64,000 nt of DNA from Setaria digitata (taxonomy: Eukaryota > Nematoda > Chromadorea > Rhabditida > Setariidae). A program made the translations under genes and the position numbers. This document shows, one piece after another, positions 11,750-23,618 of this stretch; position 1 is the first letter of the stretch; the number at the start of each line of letters is the position of its first letter. A model generated the notes under the pieces. That model searched no databases and was not told the DNA's origin. It saw nothing but the letters and a program-made list of their open reading frames with translations. The stretch covers positions 1 to 64,000 of the forward strand of contig RCAB01000365.1 of assembly GCA_003640385.1 (NCBI GenBank), read 5' to 3'.

Positions 11750-14202
11750 ATGCAAATTCTTGTTTCATCATTTGCAAACGCTACTTCGAGTATCACTACC
11801 GGTTCATTTGTCAAGATTAGCAGCACTACCAATGTATTCACGACATCCTCCGTGCCAGGTTAGTTTCGTCTCTTACAATAATTCAATCTTTTTAACAATA
11901 ACAATAGCCATTTTTATTAATGTCATGGGAATGGAATATCCAGATGTGGAAGTGTTGACAGATGTTTCCCAAACGATCTATAAAAATGGTGTGAATGATG
12001 GTGAGGCAGCAAATCCGAACAGCACTGTTCAAACGGTTTTCATTACTTTGAAACGTTTTCCTTGCTCTGGTACTTTAATTTCAGATTTAAAATTAAGATA
12101 TTTCCACGTGGATTACAAAAGGAATTAGCGACTTCTACTTTTTCTCTATAATTTTGCAAATGCCTGTTAACTTATAACCGGGTAGGTGAAATTAAGTATG
12201 ATCAGATTAACTGCATAATATGCATCATACTCTTATTAGGGAAATTTATCAAAGTATCTGAATGACTGATACTGTCAGATGTGCAATTTAAAAAGTCAAA
12301 TTTAAAGAACACAGTTTCGTGCAATACATCATACAACTATTCAACCCTCCATCGCTTCAATTCACTGCGGAGAAAAAACGTATAGTATTTTAACAAATTG
12401 ACCAAATTTTGCATCAGTTCAATCTGTGCAACGTTCACCAAGTCAGTATGGTAGGTGGTATGTTTGAATGTCAGTCAGTAATAATCTGGTACTTATAGCA
12501 GATTATTAGAATACTGCACTAAACAGCTAGCTGATGCTACTAAGGCATTATGATATATAATCAGAAAATTATGCACAATATACTTGAAATTTATTAATTC
12601 AGGTCAAGTTCCCTCTAACACTGTAATAAATGCCGTATGTTTATTTCGGGAAATTGTAGAAACGAGAAGGCCGAAAACCATCGTTTCGGAATGTACCCAA
12701 ACACAGATACCTACCCGTTCCGACAAGCAGTAACGAGAATGAATCATTAGTTAGCATGGCAAGTGGTGAAGATTACGATCCAGTAGTTGATGTGACAGCA
12801 GTTGTCCCAGAATCAGGTCTAGTTTCTGTTCCCGTGCTACTTTCCGTTACCCAGAGTCCCAATTCAGAAGTCTAATCCAGATTCCCTAAGCAAAATTTGA
12901 TGAAAATTACTGACGAACTTATACGTCTGGCGCACGCTCAGCAGCAGTTTGTGTTCTTTAACAAAAAAACTTCTACTTTTTCTAGAAGTAAAAGTTTTGA
13001 AGTAAAAAACATATCTGCTTCAAATCAACTCGTCGCCTTCCTCAAAATGAGGATAAACTATTTAATGTTAATTAGTGTTATTTTTCATGAATTGATCTTT
13101 TGCTTGATACTGGATACATCATCCTTCCACCGTATTAAGTAAAAAACGACTGGTAAACTATTTCCACTTACCCATATCTTATAAATATTAACTAGTAATT
13201 TAGAAAAGTAAGTTTAGAATTTCCTTCAGTTCAGAGAAACTTACATGGAAAACTTTGGAAATTGCGTTCCTTTAAAGTGATACGTCAAATAACATTAAAC
13301 TGGTTGTACAATCATGGTTTGACTGATCTTGACAATGATTTCACAAAAGAATTGAGGACAACGAAAAAAAGTATGGATTGCAATAAATAAAATACATTTT
13401 TAATAAATGAAGATATCCCGCTTATTAAAAGTCATTTCTGATTGGATTTGTGCGAATGAAAGTGCCTCGCTACAATTCTAAGCTTATAATACTATACATA
13501 TGTAAAATTATTTACAGCACAGTGTGGCGTTGCACCAAACTTTTCACCGTGCATACCAATTGAAGAAGCGAACTTTCGATTCGGAGGATGCTGTCGCGAG
13601 AAACTGATTCCATACAGCTGTCAACATTTGTGTAAATATAATATAACAGAAGCTGAAGTGAGAGAAAATTCCATTCCCACCTAATTTTTTTACTTTTCAT
13701 CTCGAATAGCACAAATTTTATTTTGTATATAATATTTTAAGTTTTTAAAATTTTAGATAAGTGCAGTGTTAGACGCAAGTTTATGCGGAATTTTGTATGT
13801 ATTACCAATCATTCGATGCGCTTCGAATGGGAATGACAACAGTGAATGCTGCAGGTATAAACAAATAATTGTCAAGAGGTAATTTTCAGTCCACTGGGAT
13901 TCGACTGACAAACGATTTCTCAAATACAAAGATGGTCTTGCCAGAATCATGCATGATAAGATATTTCGTTTATGAAAACAATGGTAATAGCAAGTTATGC
14001 TTAAATCATAAACATTAGGATAGAGTTAAAATATGTACCGACTAAAATAGCCATGAAAGATATTGCAATTTGCAGTGCGCCACAGTGTGAAATATTCTGT
14101 CGTTCTGGAGATGGAATCAAAGGACTCGGCTTCCAACACCTGATCTGCCGAAATGTAATAAACGAGTTGATTGCTTGCCATTTATCCAGTTTAAAAAATT
14201 AA
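11750..14202 (+). CDS. DB-module (nematode cysteine-rich) protein
   Basis: Seven exons join in phase: 11750-11858, 11908-12035, 12660-12821, 12891-12950, 13523-13657, 13757-13878 and 14076-14202, giving 280 residues. The first 150 residues are Ser/Thr-rich (SSFANATSSITTGSF) and look like a disordered or O-glycosylated extracellular stalk. Residues 154-280 match the DB module (Pfam DB, a nematode secreted cysteine domain of unknown biochemical role). The landmarks are CGVAPNFSPCIP, the GGCC pair, SCQHLCKY, the ECC pair near 234, CEIFC and the closing ELIACHLSSL. The C-terminal three exons are strong. The 5' half rests on phase only, and a TAA at 12871 is avoided by a 69-bp intron. No clear signal peptide is present at the modelled start, so an upstream exon (perhaps near 11164) may be missing. 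Confidence 0.7.
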
Positions 14203-15051
14203 TACTGTTTGACCTAACTCACTATAAGAAACTGCAGTAAAAAGCATCAGCTTAGTGTTCATAATTAGCTCTCGACGAAATTATTCTTAATTTTACGTAA
14301 TTATCATTTCAGACTTAGTTCCCATTCGATTTATGAGTTCTGCTTGCTCAAATAACTCTCTGTTCTGATATACGGATTTCTTTGCGCAACGAATCCTATT
14401 TATCCATCAGGACTTTTCTTGTTCAAATAAAATTAATTCACGAAATTAAACTAAATCGGCAGAGAGTAATTTCTACCTGGAAAAGTTTCTAGAATTAAGA
14501 GATAATTGAAAAGTCTCATACATAAAATTGCTCGTAAGTCACATTCACATATTTGCTTCAGGAGACGTTAACCGTTAACCATTTCTCAGAATTCATCTTA
14601 TGAACAAGTTGCTAACTGCCAAATGTTCTCATAAATTGAATGAATATACTAGGATTTGAAGACTCTACCTTCTGGGATTTTTGTTCTTTTGAAAAAAGAA
14701 GTTAATTATGTATTTTAATGATTGATAAACGTATCAATTCTAAGATTCCTATTTGTACTTCTGTCGCTGGAACTGCCGATCCATTCAGACATTCTTCATC
14801 AAAGGGCTATACTATCGACGACGATGATACTTCATTCTTAATATACAATTGATTCGAATCAGCAGTAGTAACTATCCAACAAGAAAAGTCCAGCCTAGCA
14901 ATATCCTAGATTTTTCAATGGTTTGAATGAAAAGAAATAAATATGCAAAGAGATCTTCCAAATCAGTAGGACTAACCACGTAAGGTATCTTTAATTTAGT
15001 GTTAGGGAAGAAAGACGAACAATTATTTTATTCAATTACACAATTCTAAAC

Positions 15052-16740
15052 AGATTCATCGTGAGCGAATGAAAATTCAGCTGGACCATGTTACTACGCA
15101 AGGAAAAGAAAGCAGAAGAATAAAATGAAGATTAGGTATTATTAATTTTATTACAAATTATAAACAACATGGAACAGAATAAAGAAAAAATATTTACGGG
15201 CTGAGAAGGAGAGAAAAAGTGGAAGTAACTTTGCTGAATTCTCTACTGTCTAAATTGCAAGAAAGGAGCTAAAGAATTTGTTGTAACGTCCAAATCTTGA
15301 TTTAGTTCGTGATGGTTATCATCAGTGGAAAACTGTTCAAGTATATAGAACTTGCTAACTTCTACCATATAGTGCGAATTCTCGATTGTGATTCATCACG
15401 AAGAACGCGCTAAACTCAAAATACTCGAAAACTAATAAGAGGAAATGAATGTAGCTTCATTTGTTAACACTAAATAAGTTTAAATGAAAGGAAATAAAAA
15501 CTGTTGTAGAAACAGTAATCACAAATGAAGCAAACATGGCTAACAAGCTACAAATAATATTTATATGGACGGATATCAACAGAACAGAATTAACTGAACA
15601 AATTATGAGACGATTGGAAGCATTTCATCTCATTCATTGGAATTGAATAAATTCTTCGGTCGTTAGATTGAACCATCTTCCTGTAGCTAGATGTGTTTAA
15701 CGGATGAAAATCCGAAATTAATATCGGAAAGAATGTTGCATGTACATAAAGAAACCACTTCCGAATAGATTGTTTTAAAAGATTAGAAAAAAACTGATAG
15801 GAATTCAAGATCGGATCGGTGTAGTGGAAGTGATGATGACCACTAGAACAACTCAAAGGAAATATTACATTCAAAAGATGATATGAAGTTGGCAGTGGAG
15901 AAATGTAAGGGAGAACCAAAAAGGCATTATGAACTGTTTTGGTCATCTCTAATCACTGCTTTACACAAGTCAGTTCAATTTTTTATATAAGCCCATTGTA
16001 TGTTAAAATTGTCAAGGCACAATAAAAAAGTGGATAACATCGTTTACATGCTTCACAGCAACAACATAATTGAAGATTTGTGAACAGAAACCTTTCTACA
16101 TATTCTGAGATTTATGCCTGCAGTCTGTTATGTGGACGAAACCTTCAGCAGTAGTACTAATCAGTTTCAACTGACCTTCAACACTGCAGGAAAAACGAAT
16201 AGATGGAAGGAATTACTCCAAGTCTACGGCATCATGGAGCGGAAAAATCTGTGGAAGATTAGTGGAACTGACGAAATATTAAATGAAGAAAACTGGTCAA
16301 AAAATATTTCAGGACAGAATTAACAAAACTAACTGAAGAAATGAAATGCTAAGTAACTGACCATTACTTACCATAAACTTTGAGGACTACAAAGAGACAC
16401 ATGAATTTATCCAGCGTTTTCCTAATCATAAACTACCAAGATAAAGTTACACAAAGAAAATTAGGACTGGAAAGAACCAACTCGTAATTATTTGAAGAGG
16501 CCATTAATAATCTTGGAGGTATTGTAGGGCATTCGGAAAACAGAACACTCAACAAGTTTTTAAGAGCGAGCGCCTGGGAATATCAGACGGTGGATCCGAA
16601 GTAAATGAAACTGTATTGGTGGCTGACTGAAATTATATTCGTGTATGCTCGTCAGAACACACTACCCATTTCAGTTCATCTTGTAGACAGGTTTAGTACT
16701 GACATTTACTTTGAGTAGGTCTGTTGTATATTGTGAGGAA
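15052..16740 (+). pseudogene. Scattered coding-like fragments, possible decayed gene or element
   Basis: Several short plus-strand stretches have protein-like composition in changing frames with stops between them: 15052-15128 (IHRERMKIQLDHVTTQGKES), 15537-15640 (ELTEQIMRRLEAFHLIHW), 16090-16320 (TETFLHILRF, then GKTNRWKELL) and about 16490-16600 (NNLGGIVGHSENRTLNKFL). No domain is recognised and no complete model can be joined. This could be an old pseudogene or the relic of a mobile element. Confidence 0.25.
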
Positions 16741-17090
16741 AAGCAGCTGAAATGTTGGAATGAAAGTTAATGTTACTAATTCCACTCATAAATCATAAAT
16801 AATAACATCTGAAGGCAACAGAGCGGAGTTACGTTCCAACTAAGACGATTAGCTGCAGTGATCTCAGCTAGGAATTCCCAAGAAAGGGTTATTCACTACC
16901 AGCATGACATCTTTTGTTTAAATATCCTATGAAAATAAAATATAATCCTCTTCAACTACAAAAGAAGAGAAAAAAACGAATGTACAACGAGTGAGAAAAT
17001 CTTCATCCAACTAAAAAACATCAAACTAATCCTTAAAAAAAAGCTAATAATCCTTTAGTCCTTTAAAGTTCATTAAAATCTGCAGGATTC

Positions 17091-18724
17091 TCAGGAACAA
17101 CTGATAATATCCAAATACAGCGATGCGCATGCTTTGATATAATCTTCCGGTGAAATGCGACGCATGATACGATCGATGCCAAATATTAAATATACGGAAA
17201 ACAGAATAGCACCAAATGTAGCCACCAAGAACTCAAACAAGGATGAGTCAGTAAATGGCTGTAAAAAATGCTCTTTCTTCTTATGAGTTTTATAAATATT
17301 ACTCATTTTCTGACAAAAATTCCTCCACTTGAGTAAATTAGCAAATTAAATTTGATAACTTTCCAGCTGTAGTTTGCATGCAAAAACATGGACTAATTAA
17401 TATCTTAATGAAAAGAGAGCTTCTTCCAAAAATGAAAAAAAAAAAAAACGCATACATGCATGAAACAAGCTGTGAGAAAGATCAGGGAAGCACTGAATAG
17501 CATAGCCCAATGTTTGTGAAAATCACGCTTTGACTGAAGTGTATAAATGAAAAGACTAGTGATAGTCAATGCTATTAAGCCCACTGCTCTAATTATGATC
17601 TTAGCATCGAAGAACGAAACTGAAATTTATTCAAAGTATCGGAAAAGATTTGAAATTTACAAGTCCGTTCAGAAATAACTATTTATATGAGTTCTTTCAC
17701 AATTTTTAGTTCTTATATTCATAAGTGATTCATTTGTTGACTTTGAAGGTAATTAATGTGACCCAAAGTGTCAAATGACATTTTGCATCATGGACTAAGA
17801 AAAACCAACTACTATAACGGTGAGAACTTCGGTAACATCTCCCTTTCAAATGCAGTCCAACATGAATGATGGCAAATACGCAACGTGCCTCATTTATTTG
17901 TCTTCAGTTGCAGTGAAAGGAAATGAAAAAGGAAAAACTAGAGGCATAAAGGTCAACAAAAGTTATATTATCATACTACTGATTGGTGGCTGAATAGACC
18001 AGAATCAATCTTACCAGCAACACCTACAGCAATGGAGTGCATCACGATCCAAGAAGCCAGTAACATGTAATTCAGAGGTACTAAACGAGCACTGATAAAC
18101 ACTGCGAAGAGCAAGATAAATGAGAGCAGGGTAGAAGCAAGTACAATCCATAACCTGAAAACAAGGCAATTCATAATCTGAACACAAAACAACTGGATAA
18201 ATATAATGTGCATTTGTGCGCTAACTTTAGAATGTAATAAAAGGGTACTGATAATGAAATTCTGAAAATAACACTTAAAACCATTCCAATATTTGCAGCG
18301 CAAGTATAGTCTCTTTCCGTATTCTACTTATTTCGTTATTATTCCACTTTTTTTGGAAGGAAACTTTTCTCATCTCCAAATAAGAATAAGATTTCTAATT
18401 CTTAAGCTGAAGTTTTAAGCTTATTCTTTGACTTGAAACAAACAGTTCGGAAATATGTTCTTAATTGAAAGCTGTTAAATGCATAAATTTTTCATCGAAT
18501 ATTTTCAATACAAAATCACCAAAAACTAAATTTTCCAGACAAATGATTTAGAGCAATCCATATCTGCAACAAGTTTGTTACTAGCACCAACTTATTCATT
18601 AAATATATTGGAAGACAAAGAAAATGTAAACAACAACCTTATAATTTGATTTTCCGCCAGAAACGGATTACGCTGAATCTCCTTATTCCATGTTACATAG
18701 AATCCGGTGGATTTACTCAAGCAA
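17091..18724 (-). CDS. TMBIM / Bax inhibitor-1 family membrane protein, C-terminus frameshifted
   Basis: TMBIM proteins are multi-pass membrane proteins, mostly of ER or Golgi, that modulate calcium leak and cell death. Minus-strand exons 18015-18154, 17456-17619 and 17091-17258 join in phase and encode successive membrane helices (LWIVLASTLLSFILLFAVF; FFDAKIIIRAVGLIALTI; FEFLVATFGAILFSVYLIF). The family signature follows: RISPEDYIKACASLYLDII, with acidic and tyrosine residues of the C-terminal half conserved. A further upstream exon, 18638 to about 18724 (EIQRNPFLAENQII), fits in phase 2. The N-terminus was not found. The annotated frame stops at 17091 right after YLDIIS. The expected next residues (LFLRILQIL) are present in the next frame, down to a TAG at 17044. 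Confidence 0.78.
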
Positions 18725-19389
18725 CTTCAGAGTAAGGAGTACAAAGAGGAAGTATTATATTAATTACATGAAAAGCAGCTAAACCGAACCAGCAGTAGCC
18801 AAAAAGTTTTTTTTCGCATCAACCAGTGTCAGCATGATTTACAGGATCCAATCAGTGACACAGCACCATCGAAACGAGGAATCAAAACTGACGAAGCAGA
18901 TTAATGAAACCAAATTAATCGTCAACTTATTTCATGATTTGCAATAAGCCCTTTCTTTATTTATTGTGTTTTTTGTGTATTTAATGATAAAATTTTTCTA
19001 ATCGACCCATGGTTTCTCCAAATGGTATTAACTTCAGCAACACTACTTGTATTTGCTTATAGCTCAGCTGATAAATGTACTTGTATTAGCCTCTGCTTTC
19101 ATGACGGAACTATTTTATATAATCGAGAGACTTCTAAACTTTTACTCTTTGAAGGATTGGCTAGTGTATTTCAAATCTTTTCAAAAAAGCGTTCTAAATT
19201 AACAATGAAATTTTGTTTGTTTGTAAATTTGTTAAGAAATAATTTCGAACAAAGAAACTGCAGAATGTTGCAAAAGAAATTCGACAACCTAATTTAACTG
19301 CTAAGTTGCAAATAAATCTCTAAGTGAGGAAGTTATACATAGCAACCACTGTTTGTAGCACTTCTATAAATTGCATTGGCTTACCTAAG

Positions 19390-19620
19390 ATAAAGAGAAG
19401 GTCGTCGATGATATGGATAAATTAGATTTGCCATCAGAGAGGATTACTGCAAGTAGTACTCTGTCTTTATTACAACGAGAATCAGGAAAATTGGAAAAAT
19501 GATAGTGATCCAGAGGGAACTCTAGAAGCAGAACGAGAATGGCTGCGAAATATTTTGGACTTTGGAATACCAAAATTATTTTTATATAAATTCCAGAGTG
19601 ACTTTGAAACCGCGATATAA
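19390..19620 (+). pseudogene. Coding-like exon with a one-base frameshift
   Basis: From a CCTAAG acceptor, one frame reads EKVVDDMDKLDLPSERITA and on to LLQRESGKLE, then stops at TGA in an AAAAA run (19496-19500). The next frame resumes at once with NDSDPEGTLEAEREWLRNIL and closes at a TAA. Removing one A from the run makes the two halves one frame of about 75 codons. The composition is acidic and protein-like. The alternative is a roughly 105-bp intron hiding the first half. No family recognised; the possible gene context is unclear. Confidence 0.35.
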
Positions 19621-21045
19621 AATCAAGATGTTTTAGACATAAAAAAAAGTTCTCTTACTTCTCACTCATACTTGAAAAAGAAAGCGCTTCTAAGTCAAGG
19701 GATATAATATTCCATCCGAAAACTATTAAGTTGTAGAAGATATCTTAATCCAAAGATCTGATAAAAATCGGACTCCATCGACAGAGTAGCAAATAACTAG
19801 ATCTCGTTAATTAGTAAAAATGGTCATTATTAAAAAGTAATAATAAAAGAAAAGGTTCTCGAACAACTCGAAGTTGCAGGGACATATGAGTGGTCACTGA
19901 AAGGAAATCACCAGAACTGGTTCTATGTCTAGATCACTAGAATAATGACTGCCAGCTTCTAAACAAATCGTGAAATAATGCGTTTACATAATTTAAAACA
20001 TTCAAAATGATCCACACTTTGCTGCCATTTCTATCCCTTTTTTCCAGTTTTCTTCAACTTCCTCAGGGCATTATTGCAGCGATAGAACTAGCAGCAACCT
20101 ATATCTGGCGAAAGATTAAATTTGTCTATATCGTTAACGATTCTTTTGTCTTCTGGATAGCCTGGCGCAGTAAATAGTGAAATTACAAACAGATTTATTT
20201 GTAAATTCGTCGAAAGTTGTTGAAAATTACTTATTTTGATAATATATCGAATTATATGTTCATATTTGAATAATAAAGTTGTTACGGCTCAAAGATCGTT
20301 AAAACGGAGTAATTAAATTGGTGCACATCAGAAAACTGCGATTTCCAGGACGAATTAAATCGACAAAGGTCAGGATTCAAAGTTCTTATTCATAGAAATT
20401 AAAAATTATGTTTTCCGGTTCATACACATTTTTTTCCCGTTATTTTACCGAAAGCTAAACAAATAGTTTGGTATTAGGTAGGAAAAGTAAAATAGAATCC
20501 ATAAAGATAAAACAAGCTCAGAGAGGAATCCAACTTGAATGATGCGTACTTAACTCATTAAATTCGCCGACTAATTTATGACTACTAATCTTCAGCAAAT
20601 GCAGTTCAAACAAAATATTTAGTAATGCTAAAAGAAAGAAATAAGGAAAACAATGACTACCATAACGGAAAATTATTACAATTTAATTGTGAGAGAAAAG
20701 GAACTTACTGCTGCTGTAAGAAGAAACGAATTTCCCAGGTTGAAAAGAAAAATCTACAAATTACGGCTGTAACGAAGAATTGCAAAGATAATATGCCGAG
20801 AACTTTCCGCAGAAATCCTGAAATTATGCAGTTTAAGCATAATCTTGACATAAAAACTGCGTAAAACTTGCTAGTCCATCCACCGCGCATTAATAAAAAG
20901 CAACGTTTCCACTATTTGAATTTTTGACCCTATAATTTCAACGATGATTAAAACGCGCCATTAATATTTATCCATTATATTGAATACATTTTAAACAATA
21001 ACATAATGATATTGTGGCTATCTGACAAGAGAGCTAATAAAAGTA

Positions 21046-21255
21046 TTAGGCAAAGATAAAAATAACAATAATTGGAACGACACCTAATCTACTAGCCACA
21101 GTTGCCAGATCTTCAGTCACCTTGTCGAAATGAAAGTTAAAAAACCGCGGACATCGGCCTAATAAACAATTCTGAATTGTCTTTTCCCCATCTACTTCTT
21201 CCTTGTAATGAAGAAGTAAGCCGAGTTCAACATCATCATGAAGTATTGAAGCCAT
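21046..21255 (-). CDS. Small hypothetical protein, uncertain
   Basis: A minus-strand frame of 69 codons starts at an ATG 26 nt after a CTTTCCAG acceptor and ends in a hydrophobic tail (VVPIIVIFIF). The middle (ILHDDVELGLLLHYKEEVDG) has protein-like composition. No homolog recognised; it may instead be one exon of a longer gene, since a GTGACT donor-like site lies inside it. Confidence 0.3.
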   Translation of the reverse strand: MASILHDDVELGLLLHYKEEVDGEKTIQNCLLGRCPRFFNFHFDKVTEDLATVASRLGVVPIIVIFIFA

Positions 21256-21270
21256 AGTTATATTAGACAA

Positions 21271-23618
21271 AATCTGGAAAGAACAATTTCAGTGTTAATT
21301 TAAAGAATACTCGTTCCAAAAAAATGCATCGTTTTCCAACCGGCTTATTCTTGCCTTTTGCTACCACTAATCGAAACCCAAATTATGACTAACATCCCGA
21401 AAATAATTACCGCTGCTTTTCACTTCCCTGAATTCCTTCCATCTATATCACTGGTGCAGTTAGTCGTTCGAATATTTCTCAGTTCGTGTTACAGCTCCAC
21501 TCCACGTTACATGTTATTTCTTATGAGCAAACTGAAATAAAGACGTTCTACGTTCTACGGTGGGCCAATTCACTCATCGTCTTCAGCATTTCTATGATAT
21601 ATCCTTCCGTTCTCATAGTCTGTATTTCTGCAAAAATTCTAGCAATTAAAACCCCGTTGCTTAGAGTTTGCTTACTTGGAAAGAAATGCTTATTTGAAAT
21701 GAAGAGCGTAGACAATTATGACAAAACACATTAGAATATTAACAAATCACAAAAATAACAAGCATATTCTGATTCGGTCACTGACAGTTCTCAAATATGC
21801 CAGAAGAAGAAGATACTGTTTCGCTGCTCACTTTTCAACTCTTAGAAATTTATCAGTTTTCGAAGAGCAATTTGTTTCTCTAACTCTTGACAGACAATAA
21901 ATACCCTTTTTCATTTTGTCAACGATTTATTTTCAAATACGGAAGTTTCTGGAAATTTCAAGGACGAATTCATCGTTAAAATAGAGGAAACAATTTCGTA
22001 TTCGAAATACTTCAATGTGAATTTTCTGACAATCGCTGAAGAGAATTTCCTTCTATTTAAATTTACGCTGAGCCTGCTTTTTTGCTTTTACTTTACAGTT
22101 CTTTCCAAAATTTTCCACAAAGTTTTCCGTCATCGTAGCATCAATTCCTCATTGTCATTTTTTTTCCAAACATATAGCTGTACTATTGAAATGTATTTGT
22201 TTGGACTTAGCTGAATATTTTTCACAGAAATTTTCAGCTCGAATGATATTAGAAGCACAATTTTTATTAAATGTCAGTAAATCTTCACTTTGGTATTGCT
22301 TCGGAATAGGTATTCAATTTTTGCTTCCAGGCCTGCAAGGACTGGAAGAACTCTTTTTTAACTTAATTTCACGAACTATGTAAAAAAGTGTTATTCATTT
22401 TCATTTTTCCGAAATATCAATACCGAAAGGGAAACTGTGTCATTGAACTTATGAACTTCGTTTAAAAATCGACAATTTTTTTTACTCTGTGAGGATCACT
22501 GAACAATTTCTTCACATACCAAAATTTTTTTTTGATGTTCTGTAGCTTTTTAATAATTCATTCTTACTATCGTCAGAAAGGAACCGGTGTTCCAACTCTT
22601 CTTCAACTATTAGCTGTTTTCGATATCTGTAATTTTAAACTGAAAATTACCAAATTTGACTCAATAGTTTTTCTGGTGTCCATTCTTGGTGACGTCAATA
22701 CAAGATTCCAAAGTTTAAGCTATCATTAAACTTGTGATATTTAAGTTTAATTCTATAAAATTGTTTCCGATGCCGTAAGCAAGCTATAAATTAATTAACT
22801 AATTCTTTTGTTGAGAAAATTTGCCAATACTACAGAATTTGCTGAAATGATACTTTACCTACCTTATTACTTATGTCATCCTAGTAGTAGAAATTCTTAA
22901 TTAATGCATCAGTTTCTTCTTAGAGAGAAATAGAGTTAAATAATTTTCCGACTTACTGTATAATAAGGAAAAAAATAAGGAAAATAAACCTAAATAAATA
23001 AAAAGAACAAACCCTTCTTCCAGTTCCCTATTCCTTTCCAACGTTTCCAATGTTGTCTTAATCACTGACAATCCCCCCTCATGTGATAGTTTTCTGCAAG
23101 TGTTTTCTGAATATTTTTGAATAAGTTATTTTTCTAGCTAAACTTCCATGATTCAACTGAATTTAAAACTGTTCAAATTCTTCGCATGGCATTTCATATT
23201 CCTAGAGGTGAAACTGGAAATGTTATCATTACAATCTTGTTATATTTCCATTACAATCTGACCTTACAGTACTGTGATGACTACTAATTTCTGAATCCAA
23301 CTGTTCCGCGTTCAGTAGCGAATCGTTTCCACTCTCTCTGCAAGAAAAACAGCAAGATGTTTGTTGAACTTGATGCTTGAGTTTTAATTAGGTCGATCAA
23401 AAAAAAAGCTAATAGAGAAGACTGGAGAAATAAGAGCTCTAGAGGATACAGATTCTAAAAACACTGACAAGCCTGATAAGCTAATCAAGACTTTAACAAG
23501 TTATAATTCCACTGCTTATTTTATCTTATCTTTGTTTATCTCTCTATCAAATCCTGGCCCATTTGGTTGCTTTATTAAGTCAAAATATCAAATAATGCAT
23601 TCGGATGCTATAAGCTGT
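21271..23618. other. No resolved gene; overlapping hydrophobic plus frames
   Basis: Several plus-strand open frames overlap at 21358-22383. One begins with an ATG at 21798, 9 nt after an ACAG acceptor (MPEEEDTVSLLTFQLLEIYQ). A longer one, about 21898-22214, reads through GNFKDEFIVKIEETISYSKY into a hydrophobic stretch. They suggest one or more exons of a membrane protein, but I could not join them in phase. From 22.8 to 23.6 kb nothing is visible. Confidence 0.25.

Noticed and set aside
12871..12873. In-frame TAA in the DB gene as possible stop-codon readthrough
   Set aside because: A 69-bp intron (12822-12890) with matching phase removes it, and introns of about 77 bp are common in NUP210 here.
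15590..15946. 118-codon minus-strand open frame
   Set aside because: Composition is what the complement of the plus-strand purine-rich sequence would give; no acceptor, domain or sensible start context.
20625..20864. 79-codon plus frame overlapping a second frame that starts MTTITENYYNLIVREKELTA
   Set aside because: The second frame hits a stop after about 40 codons, and the only intron joining the two would be 23 bp, too short; no family match.
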